DNA from: Chitinophagaceae bacterium C216
GTDB taxonomy: Bacteria; Bacteroidota; Bacteroidia; Chitinophagales; Chitinophagaceae
Assembly: GCA_028485475.2 (NCBI GenBank)
Contig: CP144143.1
Span: forward strand, 2,418,001-2,482,000
Reading direction: 5' to 3'
Length of the DNA: 64,000 nucleotides
Numbering within the stretch: position 1 is the stretch's first letter; the number at the start of each line of letters is the position of its first letter. Shown here one piece after another: positions 26,027 through 34,712 of this stretch. The translations under genes were made by a program, and so were the position numbers. A model generated the notes under the pieces. It saw only the letters and a list, made by a program, of their open reading frames with translations, was not told the DNA's origin and ran no database searches.

Positions 26027-27037
26027 TTAGTGAAACCAGCTTTTTACCTCCACCAATTTTTCGGTAGTTACAGTTTTTATGGCATAATTAAAACCTTTAT
26101 GTAGTGCATAAGCACCCACTACACCATACTTGTTAATTGCAAGGAAAGCTACTTGTATTTTTCGAGCATCCTCTCCTTTAATTTTTACGATACGCTCAAT
26201 TACTTTCTGGCAGGCCACTTCAGGACCATACCCCTGACGCATATATGCAACTACACTACTAGAGCCTGCCACACGAATAATATCTTCACCCTGACCGGTA
26301 GCTGTGCATGCCCCTACTTCTCCATCCACGTACAATCCAGCACCGATAATGGGAGAATCTCCTACTCTACCCCTCATTTTAAATCCCATACCACTGGTCG
26401 TACAACTTCCGGCTAGGCGTCCCTGCGCATCTAACGCCACCATTCCAATGGTATCATGATTCCACTCTCCGTTTATCTGAGCTGGTGCAAACGGTCCGTG
26501 TGACTGATTCTCCCGGTTAATCTGCGGCTCATATTTCGAATTTCGCAACCACTCCTCATATGCTTTTGCAGCCTCTGATGAAAGTTGTTGTGGCTCTAAA
26601 GGGAAACCTTCAGCTACAGCAAATTGCTGAGCACCACTTCCCACCAACATTACATGTGGTGTTTTTTCCATAACACGTCTGGCTACAGCAATAGGATGTT
26701 TAATTCTTTCCAAAAAAGCCACGCTACCACAGTTAAACTGATGATCCATAATGCTGGCATCCAGTGTTACAATGCCATCCCGATCAGGATTAGCGCCCAA
26801 TCCCACGCAGCAATTAATCTCATCCTCAGTTACCATAACTCCTTTTTCAACGGCATCCAGAGCGCTTCCACCTTTGCCCAAAACCTCCCAAGCTCCCTTA
26901 TTGGCGCGCAAGCCCGCATCCCAAGTAGAAACAACAACAGGACCATTAATAGCGTCGGTTTGGGCAAGAGTTTTGCTCCCCAACACCCCAAAAACTCCCG
27001 TAAGTGCACTTAATTGTAAAAACTTTTTGCGATTCAT
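26027..27037 (-). CDS. N4-(beta-N-acetylglucosaminyl)-L-asparaginase (glycosylasparaginase)
   Basis: A 336-residue Ntn-hydrolase precursor that cleaves the GlcNAc-Asn bond left after N-glycoprotein breakdown. The self-processing site is HDT-IGMVALD with nucleophile Thr196, followed by GSCTTSGMGFKMRGRVGDSPIIGAG and CTATGQGEDIIR, matching glycosylasparaginases (for example of Elizabethkingia) rather than plain isoaspartyl peptidases. The N-terminus NRKKFLQLSALTGVFGVLG looks like an export signal of Tat-like type (Arg-Lys, not twin Arg), predicting a periplasmic enzyme. It precedes cutC, and the GH20 gene at 28965 fits the same N-glycan theme. Confidence 0.9.
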   Translation of the reverse strand: MNRKKFLQLSALTGVFGVLGSKTLAQTDAINGPVVVSTWDAGLRANKGAWEVLGKGGSALDAVEKGVMVTEDEINCCVGLGANPDRDGIVTLDASIMDHQFNCGSVAFLERIKHPIAVARRVMEKTPHVMLVGSGAQQFAVAEGFPLEPQQLSSEAAKAYEEWLRNSKYEPQINRENQSHGPFAPAQINGEWNHDTIGMVALDAQGRLAGSCTTSGMGFKMRGRVGDSPIIGAGLYVDGEVGACTATGQGEDIIRVAGSSSVVAYMRQGYGPEVACQKVIERIVKIKGEDARKIQVAFLAINKYGVVGAYALHKGFNYAIKTVTTEKLVEVKSWFH

Positions 27038-27151
27038 AGGACGTATTTATGGATCGAAAATAGTATTTTAAACATATGTTTGCAATTAATTTAAATCCGA
27101 AATAAACAACAATTACTCTAGTTCACTGTTACATAGCTAAAAGATTAATAC

Positions 27152-27694
27152 ATGAACATTGAAATTATATCCGGTAGTCCCAGAAAAGAAAGTTTAACCG
27201 TAAGAGCAGCATATACTTTACAACAATGGTTTGAAAAAAATACCAGTCATCATATAGGTATTATCGACTGTAGAGAATTTCAGCTTCCATGGGTAGAAAG
27301 GGCATTTAATTCTATTGACAATACTCCTGATGAATGGAAACCACTGTTTGAACGCATTTTTAAAGCTGATGCTTTTATCTTCGTGTCACCGGAATATAAT
27401 GGCAGTTATTCTCCTGCATTAAAAAATTTGGTAGATCATTTTCCCAAACAATTACATAAAGCGCTGGGCATTGTTACAGCTTCGAATGGTGCATTAGGAG
27501 GCATGAGAGCTGCTCAGCAGCTGATTTTACTGGGAGCAGGAGTATTTACTATCGTCAGCCCACAACTACTGATTATCCCGCAGATTGATAAAAAAATAGA
27601 CGCACAAGGCAATTTGCTGGAACCCGCCTTTGAAAAAAGCATCCACAATTTCGCTTCCGAGTTTTTGTGGCTGGCAGAAAAATTAGCACAATAG
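27152..27694 (+). CDS. NADPH-dependent FMN reductase family protein
   Basis: A 180-residue flavodoxin-like protein with the FMN-phosphate loop GSPRKES (8-14) and the SPEYNGSYSPALKNLVDHF motif (about 84-102) typical of the FMN_red/azoreductase family. It probably reduces FMN or quinones in the cytosol. Its TAG stop is followed directly by the ATG of the methyltransferase gene, so the two are co-transcribed. A TATGTTTG -7-like element lies at 27075-27082. Confidence 0.88.
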   Translation: MNIEIISGSPRKESLTVRAAYTLQQWFEKNTSHHIGIIDCREFQLPWVERAFNSIDNTPDEWKPLFERIFKADAFIFVSPEYNGSYSPALKNLVDHFPKQLHKALGIVTASNGALGGMRAAQQLILLGAGVFTIVSPQLLIIPQIDKKIDAQGNLLEPAFEKSIHNFASEFLWLAEKLAQ

Positions 27695-28399
27695 ATGAAA
27701 TCCACTATTGACGAAATTCGTGAAAGATTCGATAAAGACGTAGAACGTTTCTCCAATTTGGAAACCGGCCAGCAATCCACTATTGATTCCACGATTTCGT
27801 TGGAGCTGATTACCGAAGCGGCCAAAAGAGTTGTTCCTCATGCCACCCATTTGCTGGATGTAGGCTGTGGTGCCGGGAACTATACGCTGAAAATGCTTTC
27901 CAAGCTACCCTCTTTACATTGTAGTCTCGTAGACCTGAGTAAGCCCATGCTGGAAAGAGCCGAAAGCAGAATCAAAGCCGTGCCCAATGGAGGCATCGAA
28001 ATTTATCAAGGAGATATACGTACCATATCGTTACCTGAATTATCGTTCGATATCATTTTAGCTGGTGCTGTTTTACATCACCTGCGCGAGGATCAAGATT
28101 GGGAAAATACATTCCAAAAACTATACAAATTATTGAAACCGGGAGGCTGTTTATTTATAAGTGATCTCGTAACGCAGGAAGACGAAGCCGTGCACCATTT
28201 TATCTGGGAGCAATATGGGAAATACCTCGAAGGCATAGGAGGAGCGGCTTATCGTAACAAAGTGATGGATTATATCGAAAAAGAAGATTCACCACGCTCT
28301 CTCACCTATCAGTTACATCTTATGCAAAAAACAGGATTTCAAAAAATAGAGGTTTTACATAAGCATTTATGCTTTGCAGCCTTCGGTGGTATTAAATAA
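27695..28399 (+). CDS. Class I SAM-dependent methyltransferase
   Basis: A 234-residue Rossmann-fold methyltransferase. Motif I is HLLDVGCGAGNYTLKML (52-68), the acidic ribose-binding residue follows in CSLVDLSKPML, and motif IV/V is around DIILAGAVLHHLRED. The later LLKPGGCLFISDLV block is typical of small-molecule methyltransferases. The acceptor is unknown. The start abuts the stop of the FMN reductase gene with no gap, and the stop abuts the convergent gene at 28400. Confidence 0.88.
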   Translation: MKSTIDEIRERFDKDVERFSNLETGQQSTIDSTISLELITEAAKRVVPHATHLLDVGCGAGNYTLKMLSKLPSLHCSLVDLSKPMLERAESRIKAVPNGGIEIYQGDIRTISLPELSFDIILAGAVLHHLREDQDWENTFQKLYKLLKPGGCLFISDLVTQEDEAVHHFIWEQYGKYLEGIGGAAYRNKVMDYIEKEDSPRSLTYQLHLMQKTGFQKIEVLHKHLCFAAFGGIK

Positions 28400-28867
28400 C
28401 TAGCGATTGTTCATATAAGTCTCTAGTCGCTTCCTAGCTTTTTTAAATACGGAGCGTTTCATATAATATGTCCAGCCAAACAAATAGCCTTTCCAACCGA
28501 AATGCTGAGTCATCCAGGTATTGATATTAAAGGCATCACTATGCTCCACAATGATCCCCTTATTGATACGCATAAATGCCTTTGCTTTTTTGATTATTTG
28601 ACGTCCAGTAACTATATCATTATACTTTGCGGTCCAATTACACGTAATGTATTCTTCATCGATTTCCGTAATGGTTCCGAATGTCAATGAAAAATGATGA
28701 ACCTCTTTGCAAAACAGTTCCCACATACAGTGCACTTCCTGGCCTTGTAATAAACCATACACCGGATTGCTATAGACGATATCTTCAGCATAACAACTGT
28801 TCATAATCGCTGCATTTCTACGGCTAAATGCCTCATAAAACTTTTCTACCACTTGTTTGTTTGTCAT
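28400..28867 (-). CDS. SnoaL/NTF2-like protein
   Basis: A 155-residue NTF2-fold protein beginning TNKQVVEKFYEAFSRRNAA and continuing with YAEDIVYSNPVYGLLQGQEVHCMWELF, the usual SnoaL-like cone-shaped pocket sequence. Such proteins are isomerases, hydrolases or ligand binders; no specific activity can be assigned. ATG 28867 is chosen because the fold starts there. The frame is open to 28945, but the extra 26 residues are not family-like. It ends at the exact base following the convergent methyltransferase stop. Confidence 0.82.
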   Translation of the reverse strand: MTNKQVVEKFYEAFSRRNAAIMNSCYAEDIVYSNPVYGLLQGQEVHCMWELFCKEVHHFSLTFGTITEIDEEYITCNWTAKYNDIVTGRQIIKKAKAFMRINKGIIVEHSDAFNINTWMTQHFGWKGYLFGWTYYMKRSVFKKARKRLETYMNNR

Positions 28868-28964
28868 ACTAAAACTTTTTAAGCAACCGTTTGCACTTAC
28901 CGTACCGCAATATACTCTTAAAAAAATACTTATCTTGGCACACAATATCTAAAACCTAATTTTT

Positions 28965-30623
28965 ATGCGCAAAATCTGTACTTTTCTCCTACTATTTATT
29001 ATTGCTTCTCAACTGATTGCACAGGAAATCAGCATCATTCCGAAACCTACCTCTCTAACAAAGAAAACCGGAACATTTGTTATTACTTCTAAAACGCCTA
29101 TTATAGCTAAAACCCAAGATGATATTAAATCGGCAAACTTCCTTAACGACTACCTCAAAACCTGTTACGGTTTCCAATTACCCATTAAATCTTCAGGTAA
29201 TAACGGTATCGTTATTACGTCTATCAATACAGCCGACAATAAAGAAGGGTATACCTTAGATGCCGGTCCCAAAGGAATTAAAATAAAAGGCAACTCTCCT
29301 GCAGGCGCCTTCTATGGTATTCAGACGCTGTTACAATTATTACCTGTTGAAAAATCAAATGTATTAAAAGTTCCAGCTGTTGCCATCAAAGATGCTCCGG
29401 TAGCTGGTTATAGAGGATTGATGCTGGATGTATGCCGTCATTATTTTCCACTGGACTTTATTAAAAGATATATTGATTATATCGCCTTTCATAAAATGAA
29501 TACCTTCCACTGGCACCTGACAGAAGACCAGGGATGGCGTATAGAAATCAAAAAATATCCAAAGTTAAATAGTGTGGGTTCTTGGCGTAATGGTACTATA
29601 ATCGGCCGGTTCCCAGGCACAGGGAATACCAATCAGCGCTATGGCGGATATTATACCCAAGAAGAAGTAAAAGAAATTGTAAAATACGCAGCAGACAGAT
29701 TCATCACCGTTATACCTGAAATAGAAATGCCAGGTCATGCCAGTGCAGCCATTGCAGCCTATCCGCATCTGAGCTGCTTCCCTGAAAAATCATCCTATGA
29801 ATACTTTATAAAAGAAAAAAACAAACCCGAATATTGGGCTGGAGATACTATAGGCAAACAGGTAATGCAAAGTTGGGGTGTGTATGCCGATGTTTTTTGT
29901 GCCGGCAAAGAAAGTACCTTCGAGTTTTTGCAGGATGTATTGGATGAGGTATTACCTTTATTTCCTTCCCAAATTGTACATATCGGCGGTGACGAATGTC
30001 CCAAATATAATTGGGAAAGATGTCCTAATTGCCAAAAGCGTATTCAAGAGCTCAACATCAAATCAGACGAAAAACACAAAGCCGAGCACTATCTACAAAG
30101 TTATTTTGTACAAAGAATCGAAAAATATTTAAACAGCAAAGGCAAAATTCTTATTGGCTGGGATGAAATACTGGAAGGTGGCTTAGCTCCTAATGCATGG
30201 GTTATGAGCTGGCGTGGTGAAAAAGGAGGTATCGAAGCAGCAAAGCAACGCCATAACGTAATCATGACTCCCACAACCTATGTATATCTCGATTATCAAC
30301 AAGCCCCTAAAGAAGATTCTGTAACCATTACAAATAATCGCTCGCATCTATCATTAGAAAAAGTGTATAGCTGGAAATTATTCCCCGATGCATTAACCGA
30401 CGAAGAAAAACAGTATATCAAAGGAGGACAAGCCAATCTGTGGGCCGAATATATTTCCAACCCAAGAAAGGCAGAATATATGTTGTTCCCACGCGTATCG
30501 GCGGTGAGTGAAACATTATGGACCCCTCAGAGTGAGAAAAACTGGGATGATTTTGTAAAGAGAGTTGAAGTGCAGAAGAAACGCTATAAACTCTGGGGAG
30601 TAAACTTCTATGGTAATGATTAA
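28965..30623 (+). CDS. Beta-N-acetylhexosaminidase, GH20
   Basis: A 552-residue exported enzyme with signal peptide (1-19). A GH20b-type N-terminal domain covers about 22-145, followed by the catalytic TIM barrel from YRGLMLDVCRHY (149-160). The catalytic Asp343-Glu344 pair is in HIGGDECPKYNW, and the substrate residues of NTFHWHLTEDQGWR and the later YSWKLFPD are present. It removes terminal beta-linked GlcNAc/GalNAc by substrate-assisted catalysis, in the periplasm or at the surface. The NagB-PIG-L gene 58 bases downstream would process the released GlcNAc after phosphorylation. Confidence 0.95.
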   Translation: MRKICTFLLLFIIASQLIAQEISIIPKPTSLTKKTGTFVITSKTPIIAKTQDDIKSANFLNDYLKTCYGFQLPIKSSGNNGIVITSINTADNKEGYTLDAGPKGIKIKGNSPAGAFYGIQTLLQLLPVEKSNVLKVPAVAIKDAPVAGYRGLMLDVCRHYFPLDFIKRYIDYIAFHKMNTFHWHLTEDQGWRIEIKKYPKLNSVGSWRNGTIIGRFPGTGNTNQRYGGYYTQEEVKEIVKYAADRFITVIPEIEMPGHASAAIAAYPHLSCFPEKSSYEYFIKEKNKPEYWAGDTIGKQVMQSWGVYADVFCAGKESTFEFLQDVLDEVLPLFPSQIVHIGGDECPKYNWERCPNCQKRIQELNIKSDEKHKAEHYLQSYFVQRIEKYLNSKGKILIGWDEILEGGLAPNAWVMSWRGEKGGIEAAKQRHNVIMTPTTYVYLDYQQAPKEDSVTITNNRSHLSLEKVYSWKLFPDALTDEEKQYIKGGQANLWAEYISNPRKAEYMLFPRVSAVSETLWTPQSEKNWDDFVKRVEVQKKRYKLWGVNFYGND

Positions 30624-30681
30624 GTTTGCACTCTTAAGGATAATGATTCTACCTCTATAACTGTAAACTGAGCAAAATACA

Positions 30682-32607
30682 ATGAGCAAAGAGCAGAAAA
30701 ATAGATTTTTGGATAGCCTGGAAAAAATTCCTGTAAGCATTTACCCTGATGTAAAGAGTGGTTCCATTGCTATCGCCCGGATTATCGCCGATTTAATCCG
30801 TTCCAAGCAGGCGTCCAATGAGCCATGTGTGCTGGGTTTGGCTACTGGCTCCAGTCCTAAAACTTTGTATGCCGAACTGGTACGCATGCACAAGGAAGAA
30901 GGGCTGAGCTTTAAAAACGTCATCACTTTTAATCTGGACGAGTACTATCCCATCAGCCGAGAGGCCGTGCAAAGCTATTATCGCTTCATGCACACCCATT
31001 TGTTCAATCATATAGATATCGATCCGGCTAATATTCATATTCCTAACGGAGCTATTGATAAAAGTGAAATCAAAGCTGCATGCTTGGAATATGAAAAACA
31101 GATTGAAGCCGTAGGTGGTATTGATCTGCAGATTCTGGGTATTGGTAACAACGGTCATATAGGATTTAACGAACCGGGATCGGGCATATACACCAAAACC
31201 CGTTTGGTCAATCTTACCAACAGTACGCGTTTAGCCAATGCTTATGAATTTGCCAACATTTCCGAAGTGCCGCGCATGGCCATTACCATGGGCATCAGTA
31301 CCATTCTGAAGTCTAAACAAATCGTACTGATGGCTTGGGGTCCGGCCAAGGCCGAGGCTGTGAAAAGAGCCGTGGAAGATGAAGATACCGAACAAGTGCC
31401 GGCCTCTTTCCTGCAGAATCACGACAATGTAACCTTTGTGCTGGATGAAGCGGCCGCTTCGCAGCTGACCCGCTTTAAATCGCCCTGGCTTACCGGTGAG
31501 TGCGAATGGACTCCGAAGATGATTAAAAAAGCTGTGGTAAATATGGCGCTGCAGACCGGCAAAACCATTCTGAGTTTGACCAATGAAGATTACAACGATA
31601 ACGGCTTGGGCGACCTGTTGGTGGAAAAAGGCGATGCCTACGAAATCAACCTTCAGGTATACTACATGCTCCGGGATACCATTACGGGCTGGCCTGGGGG
31701 TAAGCCTGGCGTAGAGATACCCAATCATCCGGAGCGTTCCACACCTTACCCCAAGCGTTGTCTGATTTTCTCCCCCCATCCCGATGATGATATCATCAGC
31801 ATGGGTGGTACTTTTCAGCGCCTGCACGACCAAGGTCATGAAGTACATGTGGCCTATCAGACCTCGGGCAATATTGCAGTAACGGATGAGTTTGTTACCC
31901 GCTTTTTAGACTTTGCCGTAGGTTTTAACGAAGTGGCACAGATCCACTCCGACATTCCTCAGAAGATATTGGATGAAGCCCGCCTGTATATTGCGGAGAA
32001 ACAGCCGGGTCAGGTAGACACACCGATTATCCGTGAGATTAAGGGATTGATACGTCGTTGTGAGGCCAAGGCTACCTGTAATTATGTAGGTATCAAGCCC
32101 GAGCATGTACACTTCCAAAACCTGCCGTTCTATGAAACGGGCACAGTGGAGAAAAAGCCACTGGGGGAAGAAGATATTCAATTAACGATGGAACTGCTGC
32201 GCCAAGTGAAGCCGCATCAGGTATACTGTGCGGGTGATTTTGCAGATCCCCATGGTACCCACTTGGTATGTTTCCATGCGGTACTACAAGCGCTGCAACG
32301 CATCAAGGCAGCGGGAGACGAATGGATTAAAGACTGCTGGTTGTGGTTATACAAGGGAGCCTGGCAGGAGTGGAATATCGAGGACATAGAGATGGCCATA
32401 CCAATGAGCCCTACACAGGTACGCAAGAAACGTTTTGGCATCTTTATTCATCAGTCTCAAAAGGATAGTGTACCGTTCCAGGGTAGTGATGACAGGGAGT
32501 TCTGGCAGCGAGCAGAAGAGCGTAATGCAGCTACTGCAAAGTTGTATGCCGACTTAGGACTCACCCGTTATGCAGCCATGGAAGCTTTTGTGAGATGGCA
32601 TTATTAG
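30682..32607 (+). CDS. nagB: Glucosamine-6-phosphate deaminase fused to a PIG-L deacetylase-like domain
   Basis: A 641-residue two-domain protein. Residues about 20-265 are a NagB domain: LGLATGSSPK (52-60), FNLDEYY with Asp86, and GNNGHIGFNEPG with His159 and Glu164. Asn157 stands where the E. coli enzyme has Asp; Asn at this position is, as I recall, common in other NagB groups. A linker is followed by a PIG-L/LmbE domain from residue ~358 with the zinc motif HPDDD (366-370) and a later DPHGTHL. PIG-L enzymes deacetylate GlcNAc groups, so one polypeptide could both deacetylate and deaminate amino-sugar phosphate; this is known as a domain arrangement in Bacteroidota but is unproven here. 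The gene is visibly more GC-rich than its neighbours. Codons 35-74 are identical to the gene at the left edge. Confidence 0.92.
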   Translation: MSKEQKNRFLDSLEKIPVSIYPDVKSGSIAIARIIADLIRSKQASNEPCVLGLATGSSPKTLYAELVRMHKEEGLSFKNVITFNLDEYYPISREAVQSYYRFMHTHLFNHIDIDPANIHIPNGAIDKSEIKAACLEYEKQIEAVGGIDLQILGIGNNGHIGFNEPGSGIYTKTRLVNLTNSTRLANAYEFANISEVPRMAITMGISTILKSKQIVLMAWGPAKAEAVKRAVEDEDTEQVPASFLQNHDNVTFVLDEAAASQLTRFKSPWLTGECEWTPKMIKKAVVNMALQTGKTILSLTNEDYNDNGLGDLLVEKGDAYEINLQVYYMLRDTITGWPGGKPGVEIPNHPERSTPYPKRCLIFSPHPDDDIISMGGTFQRLHDQGHEVHVAYQTSGNIAVTDEFVTRFLDFAVGFNEVAQIHSDIPQKILDEARLYIAEKQPGQVDTPIIREIKGLIRRCEAKATCNYVGIKPEHVHFQNLPFYETGTVEKKPLGEEDIQLTMELLRQVKPHQVYCAGDFADPHGTHLVCFHAVLQALQRIKAAGDEWIKDCWLWLYKGAWQEWNIEDIEMAIPMSPTQVRKKRFGIFIHQSQKDSVPFQGSDDREFWQRAEERNAATAKLYADLGLTRYAAMEAFVRWHY

Positions 32608-32642
32608 CAATCAACATTCTTCTATAATAGTACGCACATCAA

Positions 32643-32663
32643 CCCGCCTAAAGGCGGGTTTTT
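32643..32663 (+). terminator. Rho-independent terminator after nagB-PIG-L
   Basis: CCCGCC (32643-32648) and GGCGGG (32653-32658) with a TAAA loop form a strong stem, extendable by two A-T pairs, followed by TTTTT at 32659-32663. Confidence 0.9.
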
Positions 32664-32789
32664 ATTTGATATATCCAACAATGCTTGACTGAAAAAAATG
32701 TCTACAAAAAACTCCGCCCCAACAAAATAAAATGAGAATAAAACACGTTAAGATTCCTCAGGAAATATTACTATTGAAGAAGTAAAATG

Positions 32790-32812
32790 AAAAAATCCGC
32801 TTCAAGAGCGGA
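32790..32812 (-). terminator. Rho-independent terminator of the tRNA-Cys gene
   Basis: On the minus strand TCCGCT pairs with AGCGGA (arms at 32812-32807 and 32801-32796) around a CTTGA loop and is followed by a T-run. It lies 20 bases beyond the tRNA 3' end. Confidence 0.85.
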
Positions 32813-32832
32813 CTTAAAAATTTTGAAATAGG

Positions 32833-32903
32833 AGGTCTCGAGCGGATTCGAACCGCTGTAGGAGCTTTTGCAGAGCTCTGCCTAGCCACTCGGCCACGAG
32901 ACC
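32833..32903 (-). tRNA. tRNA-Cys (anticodon GCA)
   Basis: The minus strand folds as a 71-nt tRNA. The acceptor GGTCTCG pairs with CGAGACC. The anticodon stem GAGCT/AGCTC holds the loop CTGCAAA with anticodon GCA, and the T-arm GCGG-TTCGAAT-CCGC is intact. The discriminator base is T, as expected for tRNA-Cys. CCA is not encoded, since the next bases are CCT. Confidence 0.97.
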
Positions 32904-32906
32904 GTT

Positions 32907-32936
32907 TTGAAGGCTTGCAAAAATAGGGTATTTTTG
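32907..32936. promoter_or_regulatory. Back-to-back promoters for tRNA-Cys and the nucleoside phosphorylase
   Basis: TATTTTTG occurs on both strands as a mirror pair: minus at 32925-32918 (15 bases from the tRNA 5' end) and plus at 32929-32936 (30 bases before the phosphorylase ATG). Together they form the palindrome CAAAAATA-GGG-TATTTTTG. The plus element has a TTG at 32907-32909 with 19-base spacing. Both match TAnnTTTG. Confidence 0.6.
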
Positions 32937-32965
32937 ATAAAATATCATACTATAAATAGAAAAAT

Positions 32966-33835
32966 ATGAGCAGGATTGCAGAAAGTGAGCTTATACTGAA
33001 TAGTAGAGGCGCAGTGTATCATCTCGATTTACGTCCGGAAGAAATTGCAGATACTGTTGTAACTGTGGGCGACCCTGATCGAGTAAAGGAATTTAGCAAA
33101 TATTTTGATACAATAGAAGTAAAACAACAGCATCGAGAGTTTGTTACACATACCGGAACTATCGGAGGCAAAAGACTCACCGTGCTTTCATCCGGCATTG
33201 GACCCGATAATATAGATATTGTAATAAACGAACTGGATGCATTGGTGAATATCGATTTCGAAACCCGCCAGATTAAAGAACAATTATCCAGTATTAACAT
33301 CATACGCGTAGGCACATCGGGTTCTTTACAAGAAGATATAGGAGTGGATGAATTTGTAGCATCTACTCATGGCCTCGGTCTCGACAACCTACTTAGTTTT
33401 TATAACAAGGACAAGGATAATGAAGAAGTAGAGTTAATACAAGCATTCGTTACGCATACCCAATTAAAAAGCGATCCCTACATCACCGGAGCCTCCCCTT
33501 CTCTGCTTAAACATTTTACAGACGGATTTCATCAAGGCATTACCGTGACCTGTCCGGGGTTTTATGGCCCTCAGGGACGTGTATTGCGTTTAGGCATTAG
33601 CAATCCTCATTTAATTGATCGCTTGACCGACTTCAGATTTGGTCCCCATCGTATTACCAATTTTGAAATGGAAACTTCTGCTATTTACGGTCTCGGAAAA
33701 CTATTGGGACACCATTGCTTAGCTTTAAATGCGATCGTTGCCAATCGTATCAAAAAAGAATTTACAAAAGACGGTAAAGCTGCCGTTGAACGGTTAATAA
33801 AAAAGTTTTTAGAGATATTTGTCAAGAATTTCTGA
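32966..33835 (+). CDS. Nucleoside phosphorylase family protein
   Basis: A 289-residue protein of the uridine/purine nucleoside phosphorylase superfamily. The N-terminal VTVGDPDRVKEFSKYFD matches the phosphate-binding GDP loop. TVLSSGIGPDNIDIVINEL, NIIRVGTSGSLQ and FEMETSAIYGLGKLLGH give the central sheet and the substrate-site Glu-Met-Glu. It splits a nucleoside with phosphate for salvage. The GISNPHLIDRLTDFRFGPHRITNFEMETS region fits the uridine phosphorylase-like branch, but purine specificity cannot be excluded. It is transcribed from its own promoter at 32929-32936. Confidence 0.87.
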   Translation: MSRIAESELILNSRGAVYHLDLRPEEIADTVVTVGDPDRVKEFSKYFDTIEVKQQHREFVTHTGTIGGKRLTVLSSGIGPDNIDIVINELDALVNIDFETRQIKEQLSSINIIRVGTSGSLQEDIGVDEFVASTHGLGLDNLLSFYNKDKDNEEVELIQAFVTHTQLKSDPYITGASPSLLKHFTDGFHQGITVTCPGFYGPQGRVLRLGISNPHLIDRLTDFRFGPHRITNFEMETSAIYGLGKLLGHHCLALNAIVANRIKKEFTKDGKAAVERLIKKFLEIFVKNF

Positions 33836-33913
33836 TTCATATTTCATACCACACTGTAAAACATACTAAAGCATATTTATTCTCAACAACAATTTAAAAA
33901 ACATTCCATCAAC

Positions 33914-34687
33914 ATGCATTTTTATAAATATCAAGGTACCGGAAATGATTTTGTGATTGTGGATAACCGCGAAGGGAAATATCACGAGTTATCGCAAGAG
34001 ACCATTCATAAAATTTGTGACAGAAGATTTGGCGTAGGTGGAGACGGATTTATGCTGCTCAATAATAAAGAAGGTTATGATTTTGAAATGGTATATTATA
34101 ATGCTGACGGACGATTAGGTACTATGTGCGGCAATGGAGGACGATGTATTGTAAAGTTTGCTTATGATATGGGCATTAGACGCAGTGAATATAAATTTTG
34201 GGCAGTAGATGGGGAACATATTGCTACTATACAAAAAGGAATTGTTTCGCTAAAAATGTCGAATGTAAGCACCATACAACAATTCGAAGATCACGTTATC
34301 CTCAATACAGGTTCGCCCCATTATGTGAAGCAGGTAACCAACCTTAAAGAGATGAATGTATTTGAAGAAGGGAGAAAAATCAGATACAGCGATACTTTCA
34401 AGAAAGAAGGTATTAACGTAAATTTTGTGGAACCTATCAACAATCATAGTTGGCGTGTAAGAACATACGAACGAGGCGTGGAAGATGAAACTTATGCATG
34501 TGGTACTGGAGCCGCCGCAGTAGCTCTAGCCTTTTCGAAAGAGGAACCGGGGAAAAACAGTATTGACCTCGAAGTTCTGGGGGGAAAACTACGGGTTAAT
34601 TATACCAAAAACGAAGATGGCACTTTCAGTGACATCTGGCTTAAAGGTCCTGCTGAAAAAGTATTTGAAGGTACAATAGATATATAA
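33914..34687 (+). CDS. dapF: Diaminopimelate epimerase
   Basis: A 257-residue PLP-independent racemase that converts LL- to meso-diaminopimelate for peptidoglycan and lysine synthesis. Both catalytic cysteines are in place: Cys72 in GTMCGNGGRC and Cys196 in ETYACGTGAAAVA. The N-terminal YKYQGTGNDFVIVDNR and VGGDGFMLL are diagnostic. It is followed by the Nudix gene 25 bases downstream, probably in one transcript. Confidence 0.96.
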   Translation: MHFYKYQGTGNDFVIVDNREGKYHELSQETIHKICDRRFGVGGDGFMLLNNKEGYDFEMVYYNADGRLGTMCGNGGRCIVKFAYDMGIRRSEYKFWAVDGEHIATIQKGIVSLKMSNVSTIQQFEDHVILNTGSPHYVKQVTNLKEMNVFEEGRKIRYSDTFKKEGINVNFVEPINNHSWRVRTYERGVEDETYACGTGAAAVALAFSKEEPGKNSIDLEVLGGKLRVNYTKNEDGTFSDIWLKGPAEKVFEGTIDI

Positions 34688-34712
34688 ACGGAAAGGATAA
34701 AGGATACAAAGC

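Noticed and set aside
31231-31848. Long open frame of 205 codons opposite the NagB-PIG-L gene
   Set aside because: It is wholly antisense to a gene with clear catalytic motifs, and its translation shows no family features. Raised GC of the sense gene explains the lack of stops.
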